Both the position numbers and the translations under genes were made by a program. DNA of 6,066 bases, taken from the NCBI GenBank assembly GCA_947038135.1, contig CAMQVM010000106.1, forward strand, positions 1-6,066. Reading direction: 5' to 3'. A model generated the notes under the pieces. That model did no database searches. It was not told where the DNA came from and was given only the letters and a program-made list of their open reading frames with translations. Shown here in pieces: positions 6,012-6,066 of this stretch (positions are counted from its first letter, which is position 1; every line of letters begins with the position of its first letter). The DNA is from an uncultured Rikenellaceae bacterium (GTDB lineage Bacteria; Bacteroidota; Bacteroidia; Bacteroidales; Rikenellaceae).

Positions 6012-6066
6012 GGAGAGATGGCAGAGTGGTCGAATGCGGTAGTCTTGAAAACTATTGTACTGCAAG
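6012..6066 (+). tRNA. tRNA-Ser (anticodon UGA), 5' part only
   Basis: The sequence starts with acceptor strand GGAGAGA (6012-6018), then T8 and G9. The D-arm follows with stem GCA/TGC (6021-6023 and 6035-6037) and a loop containing the GTGG..CGAA pattern typical of tRNA-Ser. The anticodon stem GTAGT/ACTAT (6039-6043, 6051-6055) closes the loop CTTGAAA with anticodon TGA at 6046-6048, which decodes UCA. The following TGTACTGCAAG enters the long variable arm expected of class II tRNA-Ser. The variable arm, T-arm and 3' acceptor strand lie beyond the window. Confidence 0.93.

Noticed and set aside
6012..6066. tRNA-associated integration site on this side
   Set aside because: Elements usually integrate at the 3' end of tRNA genes, which lies outside the window, and no integrase or flanking repeat is visible here.

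Overview
The window looks like a piece of a Bacteroidota genome, probably order Bacteroidales. The DNA is AT-rich and starts have AT-rich leaders without Shine-Dalgarno sequences. There is a fimbrillin-type lipoprotein and a TonB-dependent receptor of a type common in that phylum. Three separate sites match the Bacteroidota promoter (TTTG, 20 bp, TAnnTTTG) exactly.

Layout from left to right. (1) Positions 1-2519, minus strand: the first 839 codons of a large surface lipoprotein that runs off the left edge. It joins a fimbrillin (FimA/Mfa-like) N-terminal half to middle beta-rich segments and a C-terminal FISUMP-like (C-type-lectin-like) domain, so it is probably a pilus subunit or tip adhesin. 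(2) Positions 2520-2868: its own strong-looking promoter, a leader of about 240 nt with hairpins, and a 10-bp inverted repeat around the promoter. (3) Positions 2869-4986, minus strand: a complete 705-aa TonB-dependent outer-membrane receptor with an unusual CxxC motif in the plug. (4) Positions 4987-5150: a 164-nt spacer with a direct repeat and mutually exclusive hairpins. (5) Positions 5151-5510, minus strand: a 119-aa membrane or exported protein with three HxH motifs. It has its own promoter and is probably the first gene of a two-gene operon with the receptor. (6) Positions 5529-6011: non-coding, with a complex hairpin and three copies of an 11-bp motif. (7) Position 6012 to the right edge, plus strand: the 5' part of tRNA-Ser(UGA), with a promoter almost touching its 5' end.

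The most coherent functional unit is the histidine-rich small protein plus the TonB receptor. Three HxH motifs in the small protein and a CxxC in the receptor plug suggest uptake of a transition metal or a metal complex such as heme, zinc, copper or a corrinoid. The sequence cannot decide which. The fimbrillin gene has a separate promoter and need not share this role. No mobile element, CRISPR array or replication origin is visible.
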